From: Bradyrhizobium mercantei
GTDB lineage: Bacteria > Pseudomonadota > Alphaproteobacteria > Rhizobiales > Xanthobacteraceae
NCBI RefSeq assembly: GCF_001982635.1
Contig: NZ_MKFI01000001.1
Coordinates: 1,010,891-1,074,890 of the forward strand
Reading direction: 5' to 3'
Length of the DNA stretch: 64,000 nucleotides
Position 1 is the first letter of the stretch. Each line of letters begins with the position of its first letter. This document shows positions 8,301-16,861 of this stretch, piece by piece. Under the pieces are notes generated by a model. It searched no databases. It saw nothing but the letters and a program-made list of their open reading frames with translations, and was not told where the DNA came from. The translations under genes were made by a program, and so were the position numbers.

Positions 8301-9731
8301 ATGATCTCGCTGCGACGGAACTGGAAGCTCGCTTCGGCTGTGGCCTGCCTTGGATCGGCCGCCGCGTTCATCGGCCGCGACGGACTGGCGCGCGCCGCCG
8401 GCGTTCCCGTGCATTTTGCCAGTCACCAGCTGTGCTCGGCGACCTTCGTGGCGGGTCTCGATCCGACCCAGTTCTTCGACGAGGCGATCAAGCCCAAGCT
8501 CGGCCCGCTCGGCGGCCTGCTGCGCTATACGGTCGACCGCCAGCACCAGGAGGTGCGGACCAGCCTCGCCGGCCTGATCGAGAGCCGTGCCGTGCATGAC
8601 GGCCCGTTCGGATGCCGCGTGCTGCATCCCGGGCGCGAGGCGCGCTTCTTCCGCGGCGAGGCCGACGACCTGCCGCCGGCGACCGCGGCGCTGCCGCCGC
8701 TCTCAGGTCCCGATGTCGTGGCGCCGGTGAACGCAGCACTGGCTGATGCGCTGGACCACGCGTTCGCCGAACCGGACACCGGACCGCGCCGCTTCACCAA
8801 GGCCGTCGTGGTCCTGCATCACGGCCGCATCGTCGGCGAGCGTTACGCGCCTGGTGTGACGCCGGCAACGCCGTTGATCGGCTGGTCGATGACCAAATCG
8901 GTGACCAACGCCCTGCTCGGAATTCTGGTGCGGAGCGGCAAGCTCGACATCAACGCGCCGGCGCCGATTACCGAATGGTCGAAGCCGGACGACCCGCGAC
9001 GCCCGATCACGCCGGACCAGCTGTTGCGCATGACGAGCGGCCTCAGCGGCGGAGATTCCGCGCATACATCGGGATTTTCGACCATCTTCGATCCCGACAC
9101 CCAGATGGAATACGACATGGCCGACCAATCGGCTTTCGCGGCAAGCCTCGGATTGCGCGCAAAGCCGGGCGATGAGTGGCGCTACACCAATTGCAATTTC
9201 GTGCTGCTGTCGCGGATCATCCGAAACCTGGCCGGCGGTGATGCCAATGCCGCACGACGCTTCATCGCACGCGAATTGTTCGAGCCGCTCGGCTTCCAGC
9301 ATGCCACGCTGGAGTACGACAGCGCCGGCGCTCCACTCGGCACGATCCATCTCTGGGCCAGCGCCCGCGACTGGGCGCGCTTCGGCCTGTTCTACCTGCG
9401 GGACGGCGTCACCGAGAGCGGGCGTCGCCTGCTGCCCGAGGGCTGGGTCGATTATTCGGCGACGCTGACGCCGCCAAGCGCCGAGGAATACGGCTACGGC
9501 GCGGGCTTCTGGACCCAACGCGGCGGCTCGCCCGCCGGCCGCGGCCGCATCGCCGGAGGCTTTCCACCCGACAGCTTCATGGCTGCCGGCAGCCAGGGCC
9601 AGTACACGATCGTGATGCCGTCACTGGATCTCGTGATCGTCAGGATCGGCTGGTCCTATACGCCGAACGACGACCGCGTCGCGACCGAGCGGCTGGTCCG
9701 GGAGACGATCGCGGCGCTGCCATCGCGGTAG
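8301..9731 (+). CDS. Exported serine hydrolase, class C beta-lactamase-like
   Basis: 476 residues. The N-terminus (MISLRRNWKLASAVACLGSA, then ARAAG) looks like a signal or Tat-like leader, so the enzyme is probably periplasmic. The beta-lactamase/transpeptidase-like fold is shown by the nucleophile motif SMTK in IGWSMTKSVTNALLG and the YTN in EWRYTNCNFVLLSRI. These correspond to SxxK and YxN of class C enzymes. The closest functional analogies are esterases and 6-aminohexanoate-dimer hydrolase (NylB-like), not antibiotic resistance. Transcribed alone; the start has only a weak ribosome-binding site. Confidence 0.85.
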   Translation: MISLRRNWKLASAVACLGSAAAFIGRDGLARAAGVPVHFASHQLCSATFVAGLDPTQFFDEAIKPKLGPLGGLLRYTVDRQHQEVRTSLAGLIESRAVHDGPFGCRVLHPGREARFFRGEADDLPPATAALPPLSGPDVVAPVNAALADALDHAFAEPDTGPRRFTKAVVVLHHGRIVGERYAPGVTPATPLIGWSMTKSVTNALLGILVRSGKLDINAPAPITEWSKPDDPRRPITPDQLLRMTSGLSGGDSAHTSGFSTIFDPDTQMEYDMADQSAFAASLGLRAKPGDEWRYTNCNFVLLSRIIRNLAGGDANAARRFIARELFEPLGFQHATLEYDSAGAPLGTIHLWASARDWARFGLFYLRDGVTESGRRLLPEGWVDYSATLTPPSAEEYGYGAGFWTQRGGSPAGRGRIAGGFPPDSFMAAGSQGQYTIVMPSLDLVIVRIGWSYTPNDDRVATERLVRETIAALPSR

Positions 9732-9832
9732 CCCGCGGCCGGCGGGCCCTGAACCTGGCGTTCCGCGCGCGCGACAAAGGCCTGGGCATGCAGCATTCGC
9801 GATGTCCGGGTCGTGCCATTCGGTGAGCATCG

Positions 9833-10447
9833 ATGAAGAGATGTCGCGCGCTGCCTGTGTCCGCCGGGACAATCTGCACGATCCTCGCTTTGGCGTCGCC
9901 TGCGATCTCGGCGGGCGCCGAGACGGCACTGAATGCGGGATGCACCGGAAAACCTGACGTCGCGTGGGACGCGCAGATCGCAGGATGCACCGAGGCCATC
10001 GCGTCGGGCAAGTTTGCCGGCAAGGATCTCGCAAGGGCCCTCATCTATCGCGGCCAGGCCTACGCCCAGACCGGCGATCTCGACCGCAGCCTCGCCGATA
10101 TCGAGCAGGTGATCCGGCTCGACCCGGACGATGCCTTTGCGGTCGGCGCGCGCGGCGACATCCATCTGGTCAAGAAGGAGTACGACAGCGCGTTGGCCGA
10201 TTACAGCAAGGCCGTCACGCTCGCGCCCGACTTCGATCTCGCCTTGATCGGGCGTGGCATCGTGTATCTCGCGACCGGCAAATACGACAGCGCGGTCGCC
10301 GAATTCGATCACGCGCTCCGGCTGCAACCAGCCTCCGCCGCGGCGCTTTACTGGCGCGGCATCGCCAAGCGCCAGCAGGGTGACGTCGCCGCCGGCGAGG
10401 CCGACATTGCTGCGGCGAAGAAGCTCAATCCGAATGTCGATCGCTGA
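9833..10447 (+). CDS. Exported tetratricopeptide repeat protein
   Basis: 204 residues with a signal peptide (about 1-28, ending SAGAE). Residues about 60-200 hold consecutive TPR units: ALIYRGQAYAQTGDLDRSLA, AVGARGDIHLVKKEYDSALA, ALIGRGIVYLATGKYDSAVA and AALYWRGIAKRQQGDVAAGE. TPR arrays mediate protein-protein contacts. Two cysteines (in NAGCTGK and IAGCTEA) might form a disulfide in the periplasm. No operon partner identifies the target. Confidence 0.8.
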   Translation: MKRCRALPVSAGTICTILALASPAISAGAETALNAGCTGKPDVAWDAQIAGCTEAIASGKFAGKDLARALIYRGQAYAQTGDLDRSLADIEQVIRLDPDDAFAVGARGDIHLVKKEYDSALADYSKAVTLAPDFDLALIGRGIVYLATGKYDSAVAEFDHALRLQPASAAALYWRGIAKRQQGDVAAGEADIAAAKKLNPNVDR

Positions 10448-10465
10448 TCCGGGGCCGCTTTAGCG

Positions 10466-10538
10466 GTAGCCCGCATGCGCGTAGCGAAATGCGGGATTCG
10501 AACGAAGCCCCGGATATCGCTGCGCTCATCCGGGCTAC
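10466..10538. repeat. Bradyrhizobium-type intergenic repeat
   Basis: An element that starts GTAGCCCGCATGCGCGTAGC and ends CTCATCCGGGCTAC, with inverted ends GTAGCCCG/CGGGCTAC. It fills the gap between convergent genes. The wording (pieces such as CCCCGGATATCGCTGCGCTC) is a recurring intergenic sequence in Bradyrhizobium genomes by my recollection. Confidence 0.65.
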
Positions 10539-10558
10539 TAGCTGATGCGGTGCCTCCC

Positions 10559-10966
10559 CTACCCCTTGGCGTCGCAGGCCCAGGCGCGGATCACGCATTC
10601 CTTGCCGCCATAGTCGTAGCATTTCTTGGTCGCGGCGTTGAGCGAGCTCGAGATCTTCGGCGCGACCGCATAACCATGCGCGCCGCAGGGGTTCTTCAGG
10701 TCGATCGAGAGCGCGGCGCAGGCGCGCTTCATGGTGACGGTGGTGCAGTCGCCCTTGCACTGCTTCAGCGCGGCGGCACGTGCCGCGGCTTCCGCCGGAT
10801 AGTCGTAGGCCTGGCCATACGCCCCGCACTTGCCGACCGCGAACGCGCCGGCTGCGCGGGCCTTGGGGACGAAGTTTTCCACGGAGAAACGCGTGGCACC
10901 GAGCAGCAATGTCAGGACAAGTATCGTCAGCGCGCGGCGCTGCGCGGCGGCGGTCGAAATGATCAA
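10559..10966 (-). CDS. Exported DUF4189-domain protein
   Basis: About 135 residues, using TTG at 10966 because GGGGGA precedes it at good spacing; a TTG at 10981 would add five residues. A hydrophobic N-terminus (LTILVLTLLLGATRF) acts as a signal or anchor. The mature part has the DUF4189 pattern: a small residue-rich start GAFAVGKCGAYGQAYDYPAE, repeated alanines and six or more cysteines (CKGDC, ACAAL, NPCGAHG, KKCYDYGGKEC, ACDAKG). Disulfide-bonded periplasmic protein, function unknown. Confidence 0.75.
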   Translation of the reverse strand: MIISTAAAQRRALTILVLTLLLGATRFSVENFVPKARAAGAFAVGKCGAYGQAYDYPAEAAARAAALKQCKGDCTTVTMKRACAALSIDLKNPCGAHGYAVAPKISSSLNAATKKCYDYGGKECVIRAWACDAKG

Positions 10967-11054
10967 GCGGAAATCCCCCAAAGTCCGGCGCGGACTGTAC
11001 GCGGGGGTCGTTTCCAGATGGTGAATGACGGGTTGAGACGAGTTCTATCCACTC

Positions 11055-11098
11055 GTCGTCCCGGCCTAGTGCGCAATTGCGCACTAGGCCGGGACGAC
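11055..11098. repeat. Perfect 44-base palindrome
   Basis: Bases 11055-11098 read identically on both strands, with the core GTGCGCAATTGCGCAC and outer arms GTCGTCCCGGCCTA. It can form a near loopless cruciform or a strong RNA hairpin. A smaller palindrome with the same core CGCAATTGCG is at 40952-40973. It lies directly beyond the stop of the mocA-like fusion gene and could act as its terminator. Confidence 0.85.
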
Positions 11099-11105
11099 AG
11101 TGGGG

Positions 11106-12710
11106 CTAGCCGCGCCGCGCGGCTTCCAGCGCCTGCGGCGTGTCGATGTCGAGGAAGGCGCTGTTGCCTTCGACCGGGACTTCGGCGACCACCTCGGCAT
11201 GCTTGGCAATCAGATGACGCGCGCCGATGTCGCCGTCGAGCGTCATCAATTCCCTGAAGAAGCGCCGCGACCACAACACCGGATTGCCGCGGCGGCCTTC
11301 GCTGACGGGGACCGCGATCAGATGGCCGCGGTCGGGGGCGAAGGTCTCGATCAGGCGGTCGATCAGCTGTGCATCGATCAGCGGCATATCGCCGAGGCAG
11401 ACGATCGCGCCATCGGCGCTGTCGGAGACCGCGGAGATTCCCGCCTTCACCGAGCTGGCGATCCCGCCGGCGAAATCCGGATTGCGCACATATTTCACCT
11501 TGAGCCCGGCCAGCGCCTGCTCGACCAGGTCGCCCTGATGCCCGGTGACGACGATCACCTCCGAGGCCTTCGAGGCCAGCGCCTGCTCGGCGACGATGCG
11601 CGCGAGCTTCTTGCCGTCGAGCTCGGCGAGCAGCTTGTTCGGGCCGCCCATCCGGGTCGAGCGGCCCGCGGCGAGCACAATCGCCGCGACGTTGCGGTTG
11701 CCTTCGGTATCCGGGACGGTGCGCGGCTGCGGCCGCGTCACGATCTCCATCAACAGACCGCCGACGCCCATGCCGGTCAGATCCGACCGCGTCACCTTGA
11801 TGCCGGCGAGCAACCGCATCAGCACCCAGTCGAAGCCGTTCTCGACCGGCGAGCGCGCGCAGCCCGGCGCACCCAGCACCGGCACGCCACCGGCGCTGCC
11901 GATCAGCAGCAGATTGCCGGGATCGACCGGCATGCCGAAATGCTCGATGGCGCCGCCGATCTCGGTGATCGCGGCCGGGATCACGTCGCGGCGGTCGGCA
12001 ATCGCCGACGCGCCGAACACGATGACGAGCTCAGCGCCGAGGCCGAGCAAATCCTTGATCGAGGCCGCGAGCACCGTCTCGTCATGCGGCACGCGGCGCT
12101 CGGCGATGATGGTGGCGCCGGCCGGCGCCAGCCGCTCGGCGGTGACGCGCAGCGTCTTGTCGATCACCTTCGGCGCGAGACCGGGCAGCAAGGTCGAGAC
12201 CACGCCGACCTTCTTGATCACATAGGGCGCGATCCGCAGCGTATCCTTGCCGGCGACCGCGACGGCGGCGTCGCGCAAGCGTCCCTCGACCCCGAACGGG
12301 ATCAGCTTGACGGTCGCGATCATCTCGCCTTCGACCACCGGCTTGTAGGCCGCCAGCGTGGCGAAGGTGATGGCCTCGTCGACGCCGTTGATGCGATCGA
12401 CCGCGGCGCGATCGACCACCAGCACGCCGGGACGCGCCGCGAACAGATTGGCGCGGCCGGTGAAGGCGCGCTCGACATTGACGCCCTCGCCCGCCACCGC
12501 CTGCGCGATGCTGGCGGCAGCTGTGTCCTCGGACACGTCGCCGTCCTCCAGCCGCACCACGACGACGTCCTTGACGCCGGCCTTGGTCAGCGCCTCGACC
12601 TCTTCAGGGCCGATCTTGGTGCCCTTCTTGAGCACCAGCGCGCCCTGGCGGAGCGTATGCACGGTGACGCCGCCAATCGCGTCGGCCGGACTGGCGGGAC
12701 CGAACTTCAT
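11106..12710 (-). CDS. Molybdopterin-binding / MocA-like cytidylyltransferase fusion protein
   Basis: 534 residues from ATG 12710. The N-terminal about 330 residues are a molybdopterin-binding (MoCF/MoeA-like) region: HTLRQGALVLKKGTKIGPEE, IGSAGGVPVLGAPGCARSP. The C-terminal about 195 residues are a MobA/MocA-type nucleotidyltransferase with LAAGRSTRMGGPNKLLAEL and a metal-binding region GAIVCLGDMPLID. Such fusions are expected to add CMP to molybdopterin, giving the MCD cofactor of xanthine dehydrogenase-family enzymes. It overlaps the xdhC-like gene by ATGA and is the last gene of the cox-type operon. Confidence 0.88.
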   Translation of the reverse strand: MKFGPASPADAIGGVTVHTLRQGALVLKKGTKIGPEEVEALTKAGVKDVVVVRLEDGDVSEDTAAASIAQAVAGEGVNVERAFTGRANLFAARPGVLVVDRAAVDRINGVDEAITFATLAAYKPVVEGEMIATVKLIPFGVEGRLRDAAVAVAGKDTLRIAPYVIKKVGVVSTLLPGLAPKVIDKTLRVTAERLAPAGATIIAERRVPHDETVLAASIKDLLGLGAELVIVFGASAIADRRDVIPAAITEIGGAIEHFGMPVDPGNLLLIGSAGGVPVLGAPGCARSPVENGFDWVLMRLLAGIKVTRSDLTGMGVGGLLMEIVTRPQPRTVPDTEGNRNVAAIVLAAGRSTRMGGPNKLLAELDGKKLARIVAEQALASKASEVIVVTGHQGDLVEQALAGLKVKYVRNPDFAGGIASSVKAGISAVSDSADGAIVCLGDMPLIDAQLIDRLIETFAPDRGHLIAVPVSEGRRGNPVLWSRRFFRELMTLDGDIGARHLIAKHAEVVAEVPVEGNSAFLDIDTPQALEAARRG

Positions 12711-13408
12711 GCCGCTTCTTCTTTTTCTTTGGGAGGCAAACGCAGCTGCGCGGTGATCTCGGCCATGATCGCAACCGCGATCTCCGACGGCGACACCGCG
12801 CCGATGTCCAAACCGATCGGCGCGTGGATGCGCGCGATATCGCTGTCCTTGGCGCCCTGCGCGCGCAGCCGCTCGGCGCGCTTGGCGTGGGTCTTCCGCG
12901 AACCGAGCGCGCCGACATAGAAGCACTCGCGGTCGAAGGCGTGCAGCAGCGCCGGATCGTCGATCTTCGGATCATGGGTCACCGCGACGAACGCGGTGTA
13001 GTGATCGACCTTGAGCGGCGGCAGCGCGACGTCGGGCCATTCGGCGACCAGCGGCACGTCGGGGAAACGCTCGGGGCTTGCAAACGCCGTGCGCGGATCG
13101 ACCACCGTCACGTCATAGTCGAGCGAGCGCGCCAGCGGCGCCAGGGCCTGGCTGATATGCACCGCGCCGATGATCACGAGCTTTGCGGTCGGTGCGTAGA
13201 CGTTGAGAAACAGTTTCCTTCCGCCGACCTCGACATTTCCGCTCTTGCCCATCCGCAGCTGCTTGGCAAGTTCGGCGCGTAGCGGATCGGCCGCGATGTC
13301 GGCGGCCTTGACCAGGCGCTGATCGCCGTTGGCGGTGTCGGTGACGATGATGACCGGGCGGCGCGCGGCGCGCTCGGCATTCAGCTCTTTGAGGATTTCG
13401 AGCTTCAC
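12707..13408 (-). CDS. XdhC/CoxF family protein, Rossmann (C-terminal) part
   Basis: 233 residues from a GTG at 13408, two bases after the stop of the preceding gene. It holds the XdhC Rossmann domain: LVIIGAVHISQALAPLARSL (dinucleotide-type motif), YDVTVVDPRTAFASPERFP, and YVGALGSRKTHAKRAERL. XdhC proteins bind molybdenum cofactor, promote its sulfuration and hand it to the hydroxylase. Here the family's two halves are separate genes; the N-terminal half is the next gene upstream. Confidence 0.9.
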   Translation of the reverse strand: MKLEILKELNAERAARRPVIIVTDTANGDQRLVKAADIAADPLRAELAKQLRMGKSGNVEVGGRKLFLNVYAPTAKLVIIGAVHISQALAPLARSLDYDVTVVDPRTAFASPERFPDVPLVAEWPDVALPPLKVDHYTAFVAVTHDPKIDDPALLHAFDRECFYVGALGSRKTHAKRAERLRAQGAKDSDIARIHAPIGLDIGAVSPSEIAVAIMAEITAQLRLPPKEKEEAA

Positions 13409-13410
13409 GG

Positions 13411-13734
13411 CTAACCGACCTTCTCGACGAACACGCGGATGGTGCCGCCGCAGGACAGGCCGACATTCCAGGCGGTCTCGTCGGCGACGCCGAATTCGAG
13501 CATCTTGGGCTGGCCGCTCGCGATCACGTCGAGCGCCTCGGTCACGACCGCGCCCTCGACGCAGCCGCCGGAGACCGAACCCAGGAACGTGCCGTCGTCA
13601 TTGATGACGAGGCTCGAGCCGGCCGGGCGCGGCGCCGAGCCCCAGGTCTCGACCACGGTGGCGAGCGCCACGCCATGGCCCGCTTTCTGCCAGGTCTCGG
13701 CGGCCTGAAGAATGTCTTCGTCGCGATTGAGCAT
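13411..13734 (-). CDS. XdhC/CoxI family protein, N-terminal domain
   Basis: 107 residues from ATG 13734, which sits five bases after a strong GAGGGAGG. It is a stand-alone XdhC_CoxI domain: GVALATVVETWGSAPRPAGS, GSVSGGCVEGAVVTEAL and the cysteine in VGLSCGGTIRVFV, a residue pattern used for molybdenum cofactor binding in the family. It works with the Rossmann half downstream, probably as a complex that matures the molybdoenzyme. It follows coxE with the stop codon overlapping the ribosome-binding site. Confidence 0.88.
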   Translation of the reverse strand: MLNRDEDILQAAETWQKAGHGVALATVVETWGSAPRPAGSSLVINDDGTFLGSVSGGCVEGAVVTEALDVIASGQPKMLEFGVADETAWNVGLSCGGTIRVFVEKVG

Positions 13735-13745
13735 ATCAGCCTCCC

Positions 13746-14948
13746 TCAAGCCACGGATCGGATCAGGCTGCGGTGGTGCGCCGGCGGCGGGGATGACAGC
13801 GCCCCGATCAAGCCCTTGATGGACGTCAAGTTATGCACCGGACGAAATTCGTCAACGTGGGGCAACATCATTTTGATGCCCTGCGCCTTGGCCTCGAAGC
13901 CGGAATAGCGCAGCAGCGGGTTGAGCCAGATCAGGCGGCGGCAGGAGCGGTGCAAACGGTCCATCTCGAAGGCCAGTTTGGCATCGGCCTCCCGTTCTAG
14001 TCCATCGGATATAAGGAGGACGATGGCGCCCTGCCCGAGCACCCGGCGGGCCCAGAGCTGGTTGAAGCTGTGCAGCGAGGTCGCGATCCGGGTGCCGCCG
14101 GCCCAGTCCTCGACCGAGGACGAGCAGCTCGCCAGCGCCTCGTCGGGGTCACGCGCCCGTAACGCGCGCGTCACATTGGTCAGGCGGGTGCCGAACAGGA
14201 ACACCGAGACCCGCTTGCGGGCATCGGTGATGGCATGCAGGAAGTGCAGGAACAGGCGGGTGTACTCGTTCATCGAGCCCGAGATATCGAGCAGCGCCAC
14301 GATCGGCGCCGGTTTCTCGATCCGGCCGAGCTTCCTGATATCGATGATCTCGCCGCCGGTGCGCAGCGAGTTGCGCACGGTGCGGCGCATGTCGAGCCGC
14401 AGGCCGCGCGCGTCCGGCTGGTAGCGGCGGGTGACGAGCTCGGCCTGCGGCAGCCGCATCTTGGCGATCTCGCGCGTCACCTCGGCGATCTCGGCCGCGG
14501 TCATCTGCGCGAAATCCTTCTTCTGCAGGATCTCCTTGTCGGAGACCGAGAGCTTCAGCTCCTGCTCCTGGGCCTGCGGCCGCTCCTCGGTCTTCGCCGG
14601 CTGCGCCATCGCCTCCTGGACGCGGCGCGAGGCCGGCGGCGGCTTCTTCTTGGCGTGGTCGGGCAGCGGCACCGAATCCAGCATGCTCTTCCACTCCTCG
14701 GCGGCGCGGAAGAACAGCATGAAGGCCTGGCGGAAGATCAGCGCATGCTCATGGCGCTTGACGAAGATCGCTTCCAGCGTGGCGTAGAAATCGGCGCGGT
14801 TGCCGACCTCGATCAGTTGCAATGCATCGAGCGCATCGATCACCGAACCCGGCCCGACGGGAAGCCCGGCCGCCCGCAGCGCGCGGGCAAAGCCGATCAC
14901 GTTGTTGGCCATGTGGCCGGTCGGAGGCGCGAGGTGGTTGATCGCCAT
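13746..14948 (-). CDS. coxE: CoxE-like von Willebrand factor A domain protein
   Basis: 400 residues. The N-terminal about 200 residues are helical (GFARALRAAGLPVGPGSVID), followed by a VWA domain (about 215-390) with an intact MIDAS metal site: DISGSMNEYTR (DxSxS), GGTRIATSL (Thr) and LLISDGLERE (Asp). CoxE works with the MoxR-type ATPase CoxD to insert or rearrange the active-site metal-sulfur cluster of CO dehydrogenase-type enzymes; this is known for Oligotropha carboxidovorans. It lies just downstream of coxD. Confidence 0.9.
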   Translation of the reverse strand: MAINHLAPPTGHMANNVIGFARALRAAGLPVGPGSVIDALDALQLIEVGNRADFYATLEAIFVKRHEHALIFRQAFMLFFRAAEEWKSMLDSVPLPDHAKKKPPPASRRVQEAMAQPAKTEERPQAQEQELKLSVSDKEILQKKDFAQMTAAEIAEVTREIAKMRLPQAELVTRRYQPDARGLRLDMRRTVRNSLRTGGEIIDIRKLGRIEKPAPIVALLDISGSMNEYTRLFLHFLHAITDARKRVSVFLFGTRLTNVTRALRARDPDEALASCSSSVEDWAGGTRIATSLHSFNQLWARRVLGQGAIVLLISDGLEREADAKLAFEMDRLHRSCRRLIWLNPLLRYSGFEAKAQGIKMMLPHVDEFRPVHNLTSIKGLIGALSSPPPAHHRSLIRSVA

Positions 14949-14964
14949 CGGAATCTCTCGACTT

Positions 14965-15004
14965 CGTCATTCCGGGATCACGCTTCACATGCCCCGGAAC
15001 GACG
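14965..15004. repeat. REP-like inverted repeat between coxD and coxE
   Basis: CGTCATTCCGGG at 14965 pairs with CCCCGGAACGACG ending at 15004 (one mismatch). It sits inside an operon gap of 75 bases, so it will be transcribed as a hairpin and may affect mRNA stability or the coxD:coxE ratio. Confidence 0.65.
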
Positions 15005-15023
15005 GACGCAAATGCGACCGCGC

Positions 15024-15932
15024 TTACGTCTCGCTCGTCGCGTCCTTCAATGTCTTCTGCAACGCATCGCCCTGCATGCGCGCGATGTCGTCCTGGTACT
15101 TGAGCAGCGCGCCCAGCGTGTCGCCGACCACCTGCGGCGTCAGCGAGCGGGCGTCCAGCTCGGACAGCGCGGTGGCCCAGTCGATGGTCTCGGCGACACC
15201 CGGCGACTTGTAGAAATCCTGGTTGCGCAGCGCCTGCACGAAGCGGACGACCTGCTGCGACAGCTTGGCGGAAATGTTCGGCACCCGCGACTTGACGATC
15301 GCGAGCTCGCGCTCGGCTGTGGGATAATCCACCCAGTGATAGAGGCAGCGGCGCTTCAGCGCGTCGTGGATCTCGCGGGTGCGGTTCGAGGTGATGATCA
15401 CGATCGGCGGCGCCGGCGCCTTCACGGTGCCAAGCTCGGGGATCGTGACCTGGAAGTCGCTGAGGATTTCCAGGAGATACGCCTCGAACGCCTCGTCGGC
15501 GCGGTCGAGCTCGTCGATCAAGAGCACCGGCGGTCCCGCGACATCGGGCTCGAGCGCCTGCAACAGCGGCCGCTTGATCAGGAAGCGCTCGGCGAAAATG
15601 TCGCTCGCGAGCTGGTCGCGATCGGTATCGCCGGAGGCTTCCGCAAGGCGGATCGCGATCATCTGCGCCGCGCTGCTCCACTCGTAGACGGCGGAGGCGA
15701 CGTCGAGGCCCTCATAGCATTGCAGGCGGATCAGCTTGCGCCCGAGCGCCGCCGACAGGACCTTCGCGATCTCGGTCTTGCCGACGCCGGCCTCGCCTTC
15801 GAGGAACAGCGGCCGGCCCATCCGCAGCGCCAGATAGGTGACGGTCGCGAGCGACCGTTCGGCGAGATAGCCGCGCGAGGTCAGGAGATCCTCGAGCGCA
15901 TCGACGGAAGTGGGTAACGCCGATGCACTCAT
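15024..15932 (-). CDS. coxD: CoxD-like MoxR-family AAA+ ATPase
   Basis: 302 residues. AAA+ motifs: Walker A EGEAGVGKTEIAKVLSAAL, Walker B VLLIDELDRADEAFEAYLLE, sensor 1 IVIITSNRTREI and the arginine finger/sensor 2 region LKRRCLYHWVDYP. MoxR proteins of the CoxD type act as chaperones with VWA partners. In CO dehydrogenase maturation CoxD helps introduce sulfur and then copper into the Mo site. Its partner CoxE is the next gene. It directly follows coxM, where a large-subunit gene is not found. Confidence 0.9.
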   Translation of the reverse strand: MSASALPTSVDALEDLLTSRGYLAERSLATVTYLALRMGRPLFLEGEAGVGKTEIAKVLSAALGRKLIRLQCYEGLDVASAVYEWSSAAQMIAIRLAEASGDTDRDQLASDIFAERFLIKRPLLQALEPDVAGPPVLLIDELDRADEAFEAYLLEILSDFQVTIPELGTVKAPAPPIVIITSNRTREIHDALKRRCLYHWVDYPTAERELAIVKSRVPNISAKLSQQVVRFVQALRNQDFYKSPGVAETIDWATALSELDARSLTPQVVGDTLGALLKYQDDIARMQGDALQKTLKDATSET

Positions 15933-15979
15933 GGAACTGCCAGTCTTCGAACAGGGGTTAGCAACATCACGCCTTGAGT

Positions 15980-16029
15980 CTAGTCCTTGGGATCCAGTTC
16001 GGATCCAGTCCCTTGGATCTAGTCCTTGG
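15980..16029. repeat. Short direct duplication of the coxM stop region
   Basis: The 11-mer CTAGTCCTTGG occurs at 16019-16029 (it contains the coxM stop) and again at 15980-15990, with two copies of GGATCCAGT between them. On the coding strand both copies read CCAAGGACTAG, the Lys-Asp-stop tail. Confidence 0.8.
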
Positions 16030-16825
16030 CGTTCGCGGCTTCCACCGCCCTGCGCGCCAAAACGCCGATCAGGTGGGCGCGGTATTCCGCACTGCCGTGC
16101 AGGTCGCTGTTCAGCCCTTCGGCCGGAACCGCGATGCCGTCGAGCACCTTGTGCGAGAAGCGCTTCTTCAGGGCCTCCTCGAACGCGGCGACGCGGAACA
16201 CGCCGTCGGAGCCCGCGCCGGTGACCGCGACGCGCACGTCGGACGGACGCTTGGCCACGAACACACCGACCAACGCGTAACGCGAGGCCTGGTTGCGGAA
16301 CTTCACATAAGCCGCCTTCTTCGGCAGCGGGAACATTACCTTGGTGATGATCTCGTCGGCCTCGAGCGCGGTCGAGAACAGGCCCTGGAAATACTCCTCG
16401 GCCTTGAGGCGGCGCTTGTTGGTGACGATGGTCGCGCCCAGCGCCAGCACCGCGGCCGGATAGTCGGCGGTCGGGTCGTTGTTGGCGAGCGAGCCGCCGA
16501 TGGTGCCGCGGTGGCGCACGGCGGGATCGCCGATCAGGCCGGCGAGCTCGGCCAGCGCCGGGATCGCCTCGCCGACGATCGCCGAGTTCGCGACTTCGGC
16601 ATGCTTGGCGGTGGCGCCGATCACCAGCGAGCGGCCCTTCATCTCGATGGTGTCGAGACCTTCGATGTGGGAGAGGTCGACCAGATGCGGCGGGCTCGCC
16701 AGCCGCTGCTTCATGACCGGCACCAGCGTGTGACCGCCGGCGATCAGCTTGGCGTCCTCGTTCTTCACCAACAGGTTGGCGGCCTGCCGCACGGTGCCGG
16801 GACGATGATATTTGAATTCGTACAT
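16019..16825 (-). CDS. coxM: FAD-binding medium subunit of a CO dehydrogenase/xanthine dehydrogenase-type enzyme
   Basis: 268 residues, usual length for the medium subunit. It has the FAD-binding motifs of the family: KLIAGGHTLVPVMKQRLASP and the TIGG-type loop RHRGTIGGSLANNDPTADYP. The C-terminal CO_deh_flav_C domain starts about residue 165. The protein passes electrons from the 2Fe-2S subunit to a quinone or NAD acceptor. AGGA precedes the ATG. It lies 55 bases after coxS and before coxD. The order S then M is that of form II operons, which carry L between them; no L is here. Confidence 0.92.
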   Translation of the reverse strand: MYEFKYHRPGTVRQAANLLVKNEDAKLIAGGHTLVPVMKQRLASPPHLVDLSHIEGLDTIEMKGRSLVIGATAKHAEVANSAIVGEAIPALAELAGLIGDPAVRHRGTIGGSLANNDPTADYPAAVLALGATIVTNKRRLKAEEYFQGLFSTALEADEIITKVMFPLPKKAAYVKFRNQASRYALVGVFVAKRPSDVRVAVTGAGSDGVFRVAAFEEALKKRFSHKVLDGIAVPAEGLNSDLHGSAEYRAHLIGVLARRAVEAANAKD

Positions 16826-16861
16826 TGGAATGTCCTGATCGCGGTCGCGATGAATTACGGA

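Noticed and set aside
11100..12920. 606-codon plus-strand frame opposite the MocA-like fusion
   Set aside because: Antisense shadow of a gene with clear motifs.
14235..15917. 560-codon plus-strand open frame opposite coxD and coxE
   Set aside because: The minus strand encodes clear AAA+ and VWA proteins here; the plus-strand translation has no recognisable features.
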